63,626 nt of DNA from Modicisalibacter coralii (GTDB lineage: Bacteria; Pseudomonadota; Gammaproteobacteria; Pseudomonadales; Halomonadaceae). The notes under the pieces were generated by a model that searched no databases, had not been told where the DNA came from, and was given only the letters and a program-made list of their open reading frames with translations. Below, one piece after another: positions 45,327 to 54,320 of this stretch. A program made the translations under genes and the position numbers. Location of the stretch: NCBI RefSeq assembly GCF_004117855.1, contig NZ_QWBW01000018.1, positions 39,632-103,257 of the forward strand. The letters run 5' to 3'. Each line of letters opens with the position of its first letter. Position 1 is the stretch's first letter.

Positions 45327-46520
45327 CTACTTCCGACCCGCCTTCCAGCGGAAGCCGAAGCCGTACTGCTTGTCCGCGACCTGGTGGCCCGCGAAGTAAT
45401 TCACTTCCTTGGAGATGTGCAACGCACCGTCTCGATTTTCCAGCATTGCGATCACGCAGAAGTTCTGCTGGCTGCCACTGGCATCCATGCGGATCTCGAT
45501 TTCCGGTTGGTCGGGCGTCTTGATCACGACACGGCCATCGGTCTGGGCCCAGTTGGGCACACCCTCGTAGATGAAGGCGAAGATCATCACACGCTTGACG
45601 TCGCTCCAGTGCTTGCCATTGATATAGAGGTTTTCGCCGGCATTCACCGCCCCCGTTCGATCGTCGCCATCCAGGAAGATGTAGGGAGCACTGTCGAGGC
45701 TACCGAAATGCCGGCCGAGGGCCTGCACGATGCCCTTGGTGCCATCGCGAAACTCGTACATGCACCCCAGGTCCAGATCGATGCCCCCCGACTTGCCGCC
45801 ACCCAGTAGCGAGCCCAGCAAGCCTTTCTTGGCGCCGCCACCGCCGCCCGGGTTCCAGTTCAGGTTGACGTGGATCTTGCCGAAAGAGCTCGACGTCTTT
45901 TCCAGCGATATCGTGTCGCCCTTCTTGTCCAGGGTTATCTTACTGAGATTGATCGACTTCTTGGCCTCGGGACCGGGCTTGGCCGCTGACGGCGTCTCAC
46001 GAGGCGTGGCCTGGCCGGCGCCACCCTCGACCTCGACGCCAAAGTGTTCGGCGAGCGGCGCCATGCCGCCGGCAAACCCCTGGTCGACCACTTTCACCTT
46101 CCATTCATCATTGCGACGATACAATTCACAGACGATCAGGGATTTCTCGGGACGTCCGGCGCCTTGGCCGTCGAACGTGAAGTCGTCGCCTGCGCCGAAG
46201 AGCCGAAAGCTGTAGCCGCCGGCCAGTGCGGACAGGCCTTGCTCGACGGTCAGGACGAAGGCGATGCGCTCCAGGTGCGGCGGCACCTTGCTCAAGTCGA
46301 CGCTAAACGTTGACCCGTCTTCCTGCGACACCGCACCGGAGGCATGACGTGGCTGATTGAAGAAGACGAAATCGACATCGGACGACACCTTGCCAGTCTT
46401 GGCGAGCAGGATCGCCGAGGCATCCAGGTCGATGGACGATGCATGGTCGACATTGAACTGCAACGTCAGCTGCGACGTCGAAAGCTTGGCATTCTGGCCA
46501 GCGACGAGAGGGTTACTCAT
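45327..46520 (-). CDS. terA: Two-domain TerA-type tellurium/stress protein
   Basis: 397 residues with two TerD-like beta-sandwich domains. The first (1-160) has SIDLDASAILL but lacks the second acidic motif (SQEDGSTFS). A Pro/Ala linker follows. The second (about 200-390) has GGIDLDLGCMYEFRDG and LDGDDRTGAVNAGE, the calcium-binding pattern of TerD proteins. An inserted loop, KKGLLGSLLGGGKSGG, lies between strands. Length and two-domain form match TerA. Cytoplasmic, no signal. First gene of the minus arm; GAGGAT precedes the ATG. Confidence 0.86.
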   Translation of the reverse strand: MSNPLVAGQNAKLSTSQLTLQFNVDHASSIDLDASAILLAKTGKVSSDVDFVFFNQPRHASGAVSQEDGSTFSVDLSKVPPHLERIAFVLTVEQGLSALAGGYSFRLFGAGDDFTFDGQGAGRPEKSLIVCELYRRNDEWKVKVVDQGFAGGMAPLAEHFGVEVEGGAGQATPRETPSAAKPGPEAKKSINLSKITLDKKGDTISLEKTSSSFGKIHVNLNWNPGGGGGAKKGLLGSLLGGGKSGGIDLDLGCMYEFRDGTKGIVQALGRHFGSLDSAPYIFLDGDDRTGAVNAGENLYINGKHWSDVKRVMIFAFIYEGVPNWAQTDGRVVIKTPDQPEIEIRMDASGSQQNFCVIAMLENRDGALHISKEVNYFAGHQVADKQYGFGFRWKAGRK

Positions 46521-47079
46521 TGCTTACTACATCCTCGGTTAAGGCAATTGCCGACGGTCATACCGCGATTTCGGCGCAGCCACTGACGGCAGGGCGGCTG
46601 GCCATACCAGCATTCGCAGAGATCGCCAGCGTCGACAATGGCAAAAGTCTCATGACGTGGCTAGAGAAACGTCGAGCCGACCTCGCAACCACTCCCATTG
46701 TCGGCGATCACTTACAAAAGCAATGGCAAATGTCTTACACGCTTGACCGGCGCTGCAAGAAGGGGGTAAAGAGCACTGGAAAGCAAGGAACTTCATGGTT
46801 AAATTGATGTCCTTTCCTGCAACCTCATTGACACTCCGGGTATCTTGGAGGCAGCAAGCCGTAACGCACCTTTCGGCCTGCGACTTATAACCTTCTGTCG
46901 CTCAAGGCTTTTCCATTCGACCCACGGACATCCGAGAAAGGCAAGAGTTTTTTTACACGCCTGTCAAAACCCCTCCAAATGGGGCAGCGGAAACGACAGG
47001 ATATCCATTGAAACGACAATGATTTTTAGTAACCTACGCTGAAATAACCGCTCATCATACGCTATCACTAGAGGTAAGC
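46521..47079. other. 559-base divergent regulatory region of the Ter island
   Basis: By eye this is poorer in GC than its surroundings. No protein frame is supported: the two open frames (46520 and 46845) lack ribosome sites and family features. It must hold the promoters of both ter arms. A candidate plus promoter is at 47008-47035. Confidence 0.5.
47006..47035 (+). promoter_or_regulatory. Candidate promoter and small palindrome ahead of terB
   Basis: TTGAAA (47008-47013) and TAACCT (47030-47035) are 16 bases apart. The -35 lies in a small palindrome, CATTG-N6-CAATG (47006-47021), a possible operator. About 45 bases before the terB ATG. Confidence 0.35.
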
Positions 47080-47544
47080 ATGCTCAATTCCATCGTTGCG
47101 AAAGCCCGTGAATCCTTCTCGTCCCTCAAGGCAGACGCCCAGAAATTCAAGAACGACAGCTTCCTGAATGCAGCCATGGCAGCCAGTGCCATGATCACCG
47201 TTGCCGATGGCACCATCAGCCGCGAGGAAAAGCAGAAGGCGATCGCCTTCGTGCGCGCCCACGATGCGCTCAGTGTCTTCGACCCCAGCGAAGTTGCCAA
47301 GCGTTTCAAGAATTATCTGGATGCCTTGGACGCCGACAATCCCGACACGGATGTCGATATCGCCGAAATCACCGCCATGAGCGACATCGGCAAGGTCAGG
47401 AAAAATCCGGACCAGGCACGCATGGTGGTACGCCTGGCAATCGCCATCGGCGGCGCGGACGGCGACTTCGATGCTCAGGAGCAGGCTCAAGCCTCCAAGA
47501 TCGCCAAGGAGCTGGGTCTCGATCCGGCAGAATTCGGCCTGTAA
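47080..47544 (+). CDS. terB: TerB-family stress protein
   Basis: 154 residues, all-helical and acidic. Core AAMAASAMITVADGTISREEKQKAIAFVRAHD (cited in part: VADGTISREE) and the repeated acidic site IGGADGDFDAQEQ are the TerB metal-binding helical repeats. It is the first gene of the plus arm. TerB is thought to bind TerC on the cytoplasmic side of the membrane. GAGGT precedes the ATG. Confidence 0.92.
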   Translation: MLNSIVAKARESFSSLKADAQKFKNDSFLNAAMAASAMITVADGTISREEKQKAIAFVRAHDALSVFDPSEVAKRFKNYLDALDADNPDTDVDIAEITAMSDIGKVRKNPDQARMVVRLAIAIGGADGDFDAQEQAQASKIAKELGLDPAEFGL

Positions 47545-47559
47545 AGAGACGCTCACTAC

Positions 47560-48561
47560 ATGGACTTTGGCTTTCCCGTCGAGGCGGTCGTCATTCTGGC
47601 GATCGCCGTCGTGGCATCGGTGTGGCTCGACCTGTTCTCGCATCGCAATGCCGAAGAAGTCACCTTCAAGAACGCCGCCGCCTGGTCGGTCTTCTGGATC
47701 GCCCTGGCATTGGCCTTCTATGGCTATCTGAACCTTCGCTATTCGCCGGAAGCCGCGAGCCTTTTCCTGTCGGGTTATGTGCTCGAAAAAGCACTTTCGA
47801 TCGATAACATGATGGTATTCGTGGCAATCTTCGCGAGCTTCAACATCAAGGGGATCCTCCAGCACCGGATCCTTTACTACGGCATTGCTGGCGCCTTGGT
47901 CTTCCGCGCCATCTTCGTCGCCGCGGGCACTGCAGTGTTCGGCCTTTCCCACTGGATCGAAGTCTTGTTCGCCGCCATCGTCCTGTGGACCGGTGTCAAG
48001 ATGTTCATCGGCAGCGCCGATGACGAGGCGTCCGAGGATTACTCCGATCACTGGTCCGTTCGGTTGACTCGCCGTATCGTGCCGGTGATCCCACGACTGG
48101 TCGGCAAGCATTTCCTGGTGCGCAAGGACAAGGCTTATGAGGTCGCCGAACGGGAAGGCTTCGAGCTGCCAAAGCGGGCGGCCTTCTATGCCACCCCAAT
48201 GCTGCTGTGTCTGATGTGCATCGAGATCTCCGACATCATCTTCAGCTTTGACAGCGTACCGGCCATCATTGCCGTCACGCAGGAGCCCTTCCTCGTCTAC
48301 GCCTCGGTGATCTTCGCGATCCTCGGGCTGCGTAACCTCTACTTCATGCTGGCCGCCGCCGCCAAGTATCTCGTCTACCTGGAGAAGGCTGTCGCGCTGG
48401 TACTGGTGTTTATCGCCGCGAAGCTGGCAAGCTCGGCGCTGGGCATCTACCACATCGACCATCAGGTCAGTCTGTTCGTGGTGCTGGCATTGATCCTCGG
48501 AGGCGTCCTGATAAGCCTGGTGTTTCCGGCCAAGGAAGAGAGCGTTAGCAACAACAACTAG
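47560..48561 (+). CDS. terC: TerC-family integral membrane protein
   Basis: 333 residues with about nine membrane helices. Family marks: GYVLEKALSIDNMMVF with acidic residues in the membrane (GLSIDN type), LCLMCIEISDIIFSFDSVPAIIAVT, and FAILGLRNLYFMLA. TerC members act in metal ion handling (Mn exporters such as MntP/YkoY relatives) and partner TerB and TerD proteins. Fifteen bases after terB. A stem-loop follows the stop. Confidence 0.94.
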   Translation: MDFGFPVEAVVILAIAVVASVWLDLFSHRNAEEVTFKNAAAWSVFWIALALAFYGYLNLRYSPEAASLFLSGYVLEKALSIDNMMVFVAIFASFNIKGILQHRILYYGIAGALVFRAIFVAAGTAVFGLSHWIEVLFAAIVLWTGVKMFIGSADDEASEDYSDHWSVRLTRRIVPVIPRLVGKHFLVRKDKAYEVAEREGFELPKRAAFYATPMLLCLMCIEISDIIFSFDSVPAIIAVTQEPFLVYASVIFAILGLRNLYFMLAAAAKYLVYLEKAVALVLVFIAAKLASSALGIYHIDHQVSLFVVLALILGGVLISLVFPAKEESVSNNN

Positions 48562-48568
48562 GTATCCG

Positions 48569-48588
48569 ATGCCCCCTTCGGGGGGCAT
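48569..48588 (+). terminator. Stem-loop between terC and terD
   Basis: ATGCCCCC-TTCG-GGGGGCAT, a perfect 8-bp stem capped by a very stable UUCG tetraloop. No U-tract follows, so it more likely protects the terBC message or tunes expression of terD than stops all transcription. Confidence 0.45.
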
Positions 48589-48665
48589 TGGCAAGTACCC
48601 GACGGGTATTTGCCAGTGCCTCTTTGCCAGGTGCTATCCCGTTTATCGCACTAAAGGAGCGTTAC

Positions 48666-49238
48666 ATGATCGATCTGAGCAAGGGCAGCCGCATCAACCT
48701 GTCCAAGGAAGCCCCCGGCGCCACGAAATTCACCCTCGGCATGGGCTGGGACACTCGCATCACGGATGGCGCCGACTTCGACCTGGACGCCTCTGCACTC
48801 CTGCTGGACGCCAATGATCAGCCCGTCGGCGGCACCAGTTCCCTGGTGTTCTACGGCCAGCTTGCGTCACCGTGCGGCGGCGTCGCTTCTTCCGGCGACA
48901 ACCGCACCGGCGAAGGCGACGGCGATGATGAGACCATCACGGTCGACCTGACCCAGCTCAATGCCGACATCGCGAAGATCGTGCTTGTCGTTACCATCCA
49001 CGAAGCGGATGCCCGCGGCCAGAACTTCGGCATGGTCAATAACGCTTTCGTACGCATCCTCAAGGATGGTAACGACGAGCCGGTCGCACGCTACGACCTA
49101 TCCGAAGACTACTCCACCGAAACCGCGGTCATCTTCGGTGAACTGTACAAGAAGGATGGTGACTGGCGCTTCGCTGCCAAGGGCGATGGCTTCGCCGGTG
49201 GCTTGGCCGCCTTCCTCAAAGGCTACGGCCTCCAGTAA
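48666..49238 (+). CDS. terD: TerD-family calcium-binding stress protein
   Basis: 190 residues from the ATG with AAGGAG upstream. Single TerD beta-sandwich with the two acidic calcium motifs DFDLDAS (about 34-40) and GDNRTGEGDGDDE (about 77-89). Starts IDLSKGSRINLSKEAP and ends AAFLKGYGLQ, as classic TerD. Cytoplasmic. Confidence 0.93.
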   Translation: MIDLSKGSRINLSKEAPGATKFTLGMGWDTRITDGADFDLDASALLLDANDQPVGGTSSLVFYGQLASPCGGVASSGDNRTGEGDGDDETITVDLTQLNADIAKIVLVVTIHEADARGQNFGMVNNAFVRILKDGNDEPVARYDLSEDYSTETAVIFGELYKKDGDWRFAAKGDGFAGGLAAFLKGYGLQ

Positions 49239-49303
49239 TTTTTCATCCGGCCAGGGACGATCCTGGCCGACTTCAATCAATGACGACTCGGGAAACGTGA
49301 CGA

Positions 49304-49882
49304 ATGGCTATTTCTCTTTCCAAAGGCGGCAACATCTCGCTGAGCAAGGAAGCCCCGGGGATCAAGAAGATCCGCATCGGGCTGGGATGGGATGCCCGTG
49401 TCACCACGGGGCAGGACTTCGACCTCGATGCCAGCATTTTTCTGACCAATAGCGAAGGCAAGTGTCGCCAAGATCAGGACTTCATCTTCTACAACAACCT
49501 GAAATCCACCGACGGTTCGGTGGAGCACATGGGTGACAACCGCACCGGCGCAGGCGACGGCGATGACGAAGTCATCAAGGTCGACCTCGAGAAGGTCCCG
49601 TCAGACGTCGACAAGATCGCCGTTACCGTCACCATCCATGACGCTCAATCGCGTGGACAAAACTTCGGCCAGGTCGAGAATGCCTTTGCCCGCGTCATCA
49701 ACGACGAGAGCGATCAAGAGATCGTGCGTTATGACTTGTCCGAAGACTACTCGGTGGAAGACGCAATGATCTTCTGCGAAGTCTATCGCAACAACGGTGA
49801 GTGGAAGTTCCGTGCCATCGGCCAGGGCTTCAGTGGCGGTCTCGCCGACTTGGCATCCAAGTACGGTTTGAATGCTTCCTGA
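49304..49882 (+). CDS. terE: TerD-family protein (TerE/TerZ type)
   Basis: 192 residues, start [19 protein letters not shown], calcium motifs DFDLDAS and [13 protein letters not shown] both intact, ends [10 protein letters not shown]. Closely similar to terD 65 bases upstream, so a duplication. Assignment to TerE rather than TerZ follows gene order and is not firm. Confidence 0.9.
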   Translation: MAISLSKGGNISLSKEAPGIKKIRIGLGWDARVTTGQDFDLDASIFLTNSEGKCRQDQDFIFYNNLKSTDGSVEHMGDNRTGAGDGDDEVIKVDLEKVPSDVDKIAVTVTIHDAQSRGQNFGQVENAFARVINDESDQEIVRYDLSEDYSVEDAMIFCEVYRNNGEWKFRAIGQGFSGGLADLASKYGLNAS

Positions 49883-49892
49883 ATCGACACTC

Positions 49893-49923
49893 GGGTGGGG
49901 GCTTTTCTTGCCCCTACCCTTTG
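49893..49923 (+). terminator. Stem-loop after terE
   Basis: GGGTGGGGG pairs with CCCCTACCC (one G-T pair), 9-base loop, followed by TTT. May partly separate the Ter protein genes from the enzyme genes that follow on the same strand. Confidence 0.5.
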
Positions 49924-49939
49924 AGCTGGAGAAGACGGC

Positions 49940-50371
49940 ATGTCGATGAAAGCCAAGCTTCGAGCCGATCTGATCGGTGCGGGCGAAGGGGCCTTCTGGT
50001 TAGTGATAACCTGGCTCGTGACTTGGGGAATGATGGTGCATAACGACTGGCTTTATCTGCTGGCGTTCGGCTTGTCGGTTCTGGCCGGCGGCGTATGCTT
50101 CCTGCATCGACGTTCGGCGATCACCATGGGGCGTTATCGTGTCAGGGTCGGTCGCACGGAGATGTGGTGGCACCTGCTGGTAATTCCGGTGCTGTTGGCA
50201 CTGGTGATCTGGACCATTCTGGAAAGCCTGTTCGGCGGGATCGACGATGCCCGCTACAAGCTGGTACTTCTGGCCAGCTTGAGCACCGCCGGCTGGGTGG
50301 TTTACTGCCTGACCAACATCTTGAAGCGGGTTTTCCAGAGTTTCCGGAACAACCGGAAAAGACCGGCATGA
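49940..50371 (+). CDS. Unknown membrane protein inside the Ter island
   Basis: 143 residues, not recognised. Four hydrophobic segments at about 18-34, 40-55, 74-93 and 108-125; basic tail (RVFQSFRNNRKRPA). The head MSMKAKLRADLIGAGEGAFW is charged. Its stop overlaps the ATG of the PRTase gene by 4 bases, so it is co-translated with the enzyme set and may anchor it to TerC at the membrane. That link is inferred. Confidence 0.7.
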   Translation: MSMKAKLRADLIGAGEGAFWLVITWLVTWGMMVHNDWLYLLAFGLSVLAGGVCFLHRRSAITMGRYRVRVGRTEMWWHLLVIPVLLALVIWTILESLFGGIDDARYKLVLLASLSTAGWVVYCLTNILKRVFQSFRNNRKRPA

Positions 50372-51540
50372 GTACGCAGAACATGATCCACGGTATTCAG
50401 GCGGGTCGTCTGACACTAGAACTCACCGACAATGGTCACCGACTCGACGAACTCCTCGCGTTCGCCTCGCGTCTCAACCCTCGCCGGGGGTACCTGTTCG
50501 TGTCGCGCGTCCTGGGCAAACACATTCCGGTTCGCCCGACAAAGATGGATGCCATTCATGCCGAACTCGCAGAATCCATTCGTCTACTCGGTGACACAGC
50601 CTATGTGGTGGGCATGGCCGAGACCGCCGTGGGCCTTGGCGCCGGCATCGCTCGTCACCTGGGAGACTTGCATACGCATAGCGTCTTCCACCACACCACG
50701 CGATTTCTGGTACCCGACCCCTGGATACGTATCCGGGAGGCACATTCGCATGCCGATACCATGCACATGGCACGGCTTTCCAGCGAGGCCGCACTAGCCA
50801 TCGAGGGCACCCGGGATCTGGTACTGGTCGACGACGAGATATCGACCGGTTTGACCCTGGCGCAACTTGCCAGCACATTGCTCGCCCAGCCCGAGCTGGC
50901 CCACGTCAAACGGCTGCACATCGTCTCGCTGGTGAGCTGGTTGACCGACGCTGCCCGGTCCCGGCTGTTGGCGGCATTGCCGAGACACGTCGATGTCGAC
51001 TTCGTGCAGTTGATGGCCGGCACGTTCGACTTCTCGCCGGATCCCACCTACCAGGCGAGCTTGCCGGGCGATGTCGACACCGACTTCTGCGATGTCTTGC
51101 TGACCTCCAGCGAGTCGCCTGATACTCCCCGCCCCCTTGAACGAGAAGGCCTTTACGGCAAGATTCTCACCGCGACGCCCCTGGCCCCCTCACGGGAAAT
51201 AGAACTGCACCGGAGACTCGACCCTAGCCGACCCCATGTGGTCTATGGCATGGGCGAGTTTCTCGATGCCCCTTTCCGGCTGGCCCTGGATCTCGAGAAG
51301 CAAGGCATGGATGTCCTTTTCCAAAGCTCGACACGTTCACCGATCGCACTCGGCGACGCCGTGACATCCCGCCTTGAGCACCCTGCTCCCGGTAATAATG
51401 GCAAGACCCACTTCTTGTACAACGCCCCATTACGCCATACCCCCCTGGCCTTCGACGGCATCGGCCGTCCGGCATTGAGCCAGGCACTCGAAGCAGCTCA
51501 CCGGCGTCTCGCCGGGCAAGCCGATGGAGTCATGGCATGA
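50368..51540 (+). CDS. Ter-island phosphoribosyltransferase with C-terminal TRSP domain
   Basis: 390 residues. PRTase fold with PRPP loop LVLVDDEISTGLT (about 150-162); C-terminal TRSP domain, named for a motif visible here as QSSTRSPIALGDAV near residue 315. In published analyses of Ter systems by Anantharaman, Iyer and Aravind, this is one of two PRTases of a predicted route to a nucleoside-like metabolite. Overlaps the next gene by 4 bases. Confidence 0.84.
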   Translation: MSTQNMIHGIQAGRLTLELTDNGHRLDELLAFASRLNPRRGYLFVSRVLGKHIPVRPTKMDAIHAELAESIRLLGDTAYVVGMAETAVGLGAGIARHLGDLHTHSVFHHTTRFLVPDPWIRIREAHSHADTMHMARLSSEAALAIEGTRDLVLVDDEISTGLTLAQLASTLLAQPELAHVKRLHIVSLVSWLTDAARSRLLAALPRHVDVDFVQLMAGTFDFSPDPTYQASLPGDVDTDFCDVLLTSSESPDTPRPLEREGLYGKILTATPLAPSREIELHRRLDPSRPHVVYGMGEFLDAPFRLALDLEKQGMDVLFQSSTRSPIALGDAVTSRLEHPAPGNNGKTHFLYNAPLRHTPLAFDGIGRPALSQALEAAHRRLAGQADGVMA

Positions 51541-52295
51541 GCGGGGGCCGACTTATTCTGCTGACCGATCTGGACGACACACTGTTTACCAGTGAGCGGT
51601 CCCTGCCCGATACGGCGACCGGGGTAAACCTGGCGGCCGTCGATGGCCAGGGGCGACCACTATCCTTCCAGACCCATCAACAGCACACGCTGTGGCGATT
51701 GCTCGCGGAATCGGCAGACCTCATCGTTCCGGTGACCGGTCGAACCAGCTATGCACTGGAACGTGTTGCACTGCCATTCCGGGGGGGCTATGCCGTGGTC
51801 AGCCATGGTGCACTGGTCACCCAAAACGGGCGGGTACACCCAGCATGGCGGGCACGCCTGGCGCCTCGACTCGACGAGGCGCGAAGCGTCCTTGCTCGGG
51901 CTCATGCCGCACTGCAAGCAACTCTGCCAAGTGCCTATCCGGCACTGGACGTTTCACTGCGCCTGCTCGAGGATCTCGAGGTGCCTGTGTATCTATCAAT
52001 CAAGGCATCCGGAACGCTGCCCGATGAGGCACATGACCTGTGCGCACGCATCGCCCGGGAGCATGGGCTGAATCTCCACGCCAATCGGCGCAATGCCGCT
52101 CTGCGCCCACCCTATACCTGCAAGGCCGAGGCCTGCCGCTTCCTGCTCGACGAGGTCGTTCAGCGCCAGCCCGAGGATACCGTGATAACCCTCGGTGACA
52201 GCCTATCGGATCTGCGTTTCATGACCCGGGGAGACATGGCCTTGATACCCACGCAGAGTCAAATCTGGAACCAGCTGAAGGATATCGCACAATGA
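51537..52295 (+). CDS. HAD-superfamily phosphatase of the Ter enzyme set
   Basis: 252 residues. HAD motifs: LLTDLDDTLF (nucleophile and acid Asp), VPVTGRTSY, Lys in YTCKAEACRF and TLGDSLSDLRFM. The cap domain is of the Cof/SPP type. Expected to remove a phosphate from a sugar-phosphate or nucleotide intermediate. Overlaps both neighbours by 4 bases. Confidence 0.87.
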   Translation: MSGGRLILLTDLDDTLFTSERSLPDTATGVNLAAVDGQGRPLSFQTHQQHTLWRLLAESADLIVPVTGRTSYALERVALPFRGGYAVVSHGALVTQNGRVHPAWRARLAPRLDEARSVLARAHAALQATLPSAYPALDVSLRLLEDLEVPVYLSIKASGTLPDEAHDLCARIAREHGLNLHANRRNAALRPPYTCKAEACRFLLDEVVQRQPEDTVITLGDSLSDLRFMTRGDMALIPTQSQIWNQLKDIAQ

Positions 52296-53425
52296 CTGCG
52301 GCCGCGCTCGCCCCTCTGCATGGCTCCTATCTGCCGGATGACTGCCAGTTCCTGCTGACCCCGATCGAGGCGGACTACCTTACCATCGAGGAAAAAGAGC
52401 GCCGAATCCAGTCGGGCCAGGCTCACTACAGCGAGATGATTCATCGCGAGTCAGCGCCCAGCCCTCGCTACCTGGCACTGTTCGAGACGCTCTGCGAGCG
52501 CTATGCGCCTCGCCTCGCCAATGAAGTTCGTCAGCTCGCAAGCCAGATCGTCGCTGACCTGGGACACAGCGACACGCCACTCGTCCTGGTGAGTCTGGTG
52601 CGGGCAGGAACACCGGCCGGCGCCCTTCTGCGCCGCGCGCTGATCAACCATGAACATCAGGCCTGCCATCATTACAGTGTCTCGATAATCCGCGACCGCG
52701 GCATCGATAGCATCGCGATGGATTATCTGCTGGACGATGTCGGCGTCGACCCCCGACGTGTCGTCTTCGTCGATGCCTGGACAGCCAAGGGTGTCATCAC
52801 TCGCGAGCTTCGTCAGGACATAGCCCGCTACAACGACACGCGCCGAGCCAGGAACAAGGACACCATCGTTCCGCGGCTGGCGGTGATCTCGGACATTGGC
52901 GGCACTGCCGACTACGCGGCAACCTGCGAGGATTACGCGATCCCCTCCGGCATACTCAATGCCACCGTGTCGGGTCTCGTTTCGCGCTCGGTGCTCAATC
53001 ATCGAGTGCCGGCCGGTGCCTTCCACGGCTGCGTGGTGTACCACGAACTCGCCGAACACGACCGTAGCCAAGCCTTCATCGAGCATGTCGCTGCGCATCT
53101 GGTCACACCGAGCCCAGCGGTCGCCCCTCCGTCGGACGCCGACCGGACCCGCCAGCAGGCCCTGATGCAGGCAATGCTCGACCGGATCCAGCGCGACTAC
53201 GCGGTCCATGATATCAACCACATCAAGCCGGGCATCGCCGAAGCCACGCGGGTGATGCTGCGCCGTGTACCGGCCTTGTTGATGGTGCGCGACCCGGCGC
53301 ATCCCGATGTCGAGCATCTTCTGCTGCTTGCCGAGGAAAAGGGCGTGGCAATCGAGGTACGCCCCGACATGCCTTTTCATGCCTGCTCACTGATCCAGGC
53401 CCTGGTTCATCAGGAGGCGCCATGA
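52292..53425 (+). CDS. PRTase with PELOTA-type RNA-binding domain (StiP family)
   Basis: 377 residues. StiP-type start LLTPIEADYLTIEEKERRIQSG, PRPP motif VVFVDAWTAKGVITREL (about 155-171), and a C-terminal PELOTA-like RNA-binding domain ending RPDMPFHACSLIQ. The family was first named cysteine protease StiP in error; the fold is a phosphoribosyltransferase. It may attach or transfer a base-like group with RNA as partner. Function unproven. Confidence 0.84.
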   Translation: MTAAALAPLHGSYLPDDCQFLLTPIEADYLTIEEKERRIQSGQAHYSEMIHRESAPSPRYLALFETLCERYAPRLANEVRQLASQIVADLGHSDTPLVLVSLVRAGTPAGALLRRALINHEHQACHHYSVSIIRDRGIDSIAMDYLLDDVGVDPRRVVFVDAWTAKGVITRELRQDIARYNDTRRARNKDTIVPRLAVISDIGGTADYAATCEDYAIPSGILNATVSGLVSRSVLNHRVPAGAFHGCVVYHELAEHDRSQAFIEHVAAHLVTPSPAVAPPSDADRTRQQALMQAMLDRIQRDYAVHDINHIKPGIAEATRVMLRRVPALLMVRDPAHPDVEHLLLLAEEKGVAIEVRPDMPFHACSLIQALVHQEAP

Positions 53426-54297
53426 TGACCTGCCCTCGCTATGGCGATATGGGCGCCTCCCTCTATGTACCGGCGACCCACAAGTCGCTCGAGAGCATTC
53501 TTGCCGATGGCTGTCATGGCGCACGGTCACTGATCCTGTGCACCGAGGATGCCGTGGCAGCCGATGCGGTGGCCTGGGCCGTTCGCCGCTTGATCCGAAC
53601 GCTGCAGGCCGCTCCCGCCCAGGTAACATTTCTACGTTTCGTGCGGCCACGCAATCCGTTCGTGCTTCGCCAGTTGATAGAAGTGCCCGAGGCCCTGGCA
53701 CGCCTCGATGGCGTGGTGATCCCCAAATTCGACGATACCTCGGCCCCAGAGTGGCACGACGTGCTCGAGCGTTGCCCCCAGTTGCCCGTCATGCCAACCC
53801 TCGAAACCCCCTCGCTATTTCGCGAGGACACCGCCTTGGCGACACTCGAGGCCGTCCAGAGCCTACGCAACCCGGTGATCGCGCTGCGTATCGGCGCCAA
53901 CGATCTACTGGGCGCCATCGGTCTCAAGCGCCAACCAGGTCAAACGGTCTACGAAACGCCGCTGCGCTCGACACTGGAACGCCTGATCACGCTGTTCCGA
54001 CCGGCGGGTTATGAACTAGCCGCGCCGGTCTGCGACCTGATCGGCGAGACGGAGACGCTCTCCCGTGAAGTCGCCCAGGACATCGCCTGGGGCTTCTATT
54101 CCAAGACCTGCGTACATCCCTCCCAGCTGGCAGTGATCGAAGAGCATTTTGCCCAGGCCTTGAGACGTCAGAAACAACAGGCCCACGCCTTGCTCAACAG
54201 CCACGATGCCGTTTTTCAGGATGCCGGCCAGATGCTGGAGCAAGCCTGCCACAGTCACTGGGCAAGGCGTATCGCCACCCTGCAGTCCACTTCATAG
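53422..54297 (+). CDS. HpcH/CitE-like TIM-barrel lyase of the Ter enzyme set
   Basis: 291 residues. Relatives split or join C-C bonds with CoA esters or oxaloacetate-like substrates. MGASLYVPATHKSLESIL near the start, VIPKFDD, PVMPTLETPSL, RIGANDLLGAIGL and SKTCVHPSQL fit the family. Overlaps the preceding gene by 4 bases; last of four coupled enzymes. Substrate unknown. Confidence 0.85.
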   Translation: MMTCPRYGDMGASLYVPATHKSLESILADGCHGARSLILCTEDAVAADAVAWAVRRLIRTLQAAPAQVTFLRFVRPRNPFVLRQLIEVPEALARLDGVVIPKFDDTSAPEWHDVLERCPQLPVMPTLETPSLFREDTALATLEAVQSLRNPVIALRIGANDLLGAIGLKRQPGQTVYETPLRSTLERLITLFRPAGYELAAPVCDLIGETETLSREVAQDIAWGFYSKTCVHPSQLAVIEEHFAQALRRQKQQAHALLNSHDAVFQDAGQMLEQACHSHWARRIATLQSTS

Positions 54298-54320
54298 CCC
54301 AATAACGCGAGAGAACCGAG

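Noticed and set aside
47008-47035. Fnr or Crp site in the ter divergent gap
   Set aside because: CATTG-N6-CAATG is palindromic but does not match TTGAT-N4-ATCAA or TGTGA-N6-TCACA.
46520-47042. Two small plus-strand frames (95 and 65 codons) in the ter divergent gap
   Set aside because: No ribosome sites, one begins inside the terA start region, and no recognisable features.
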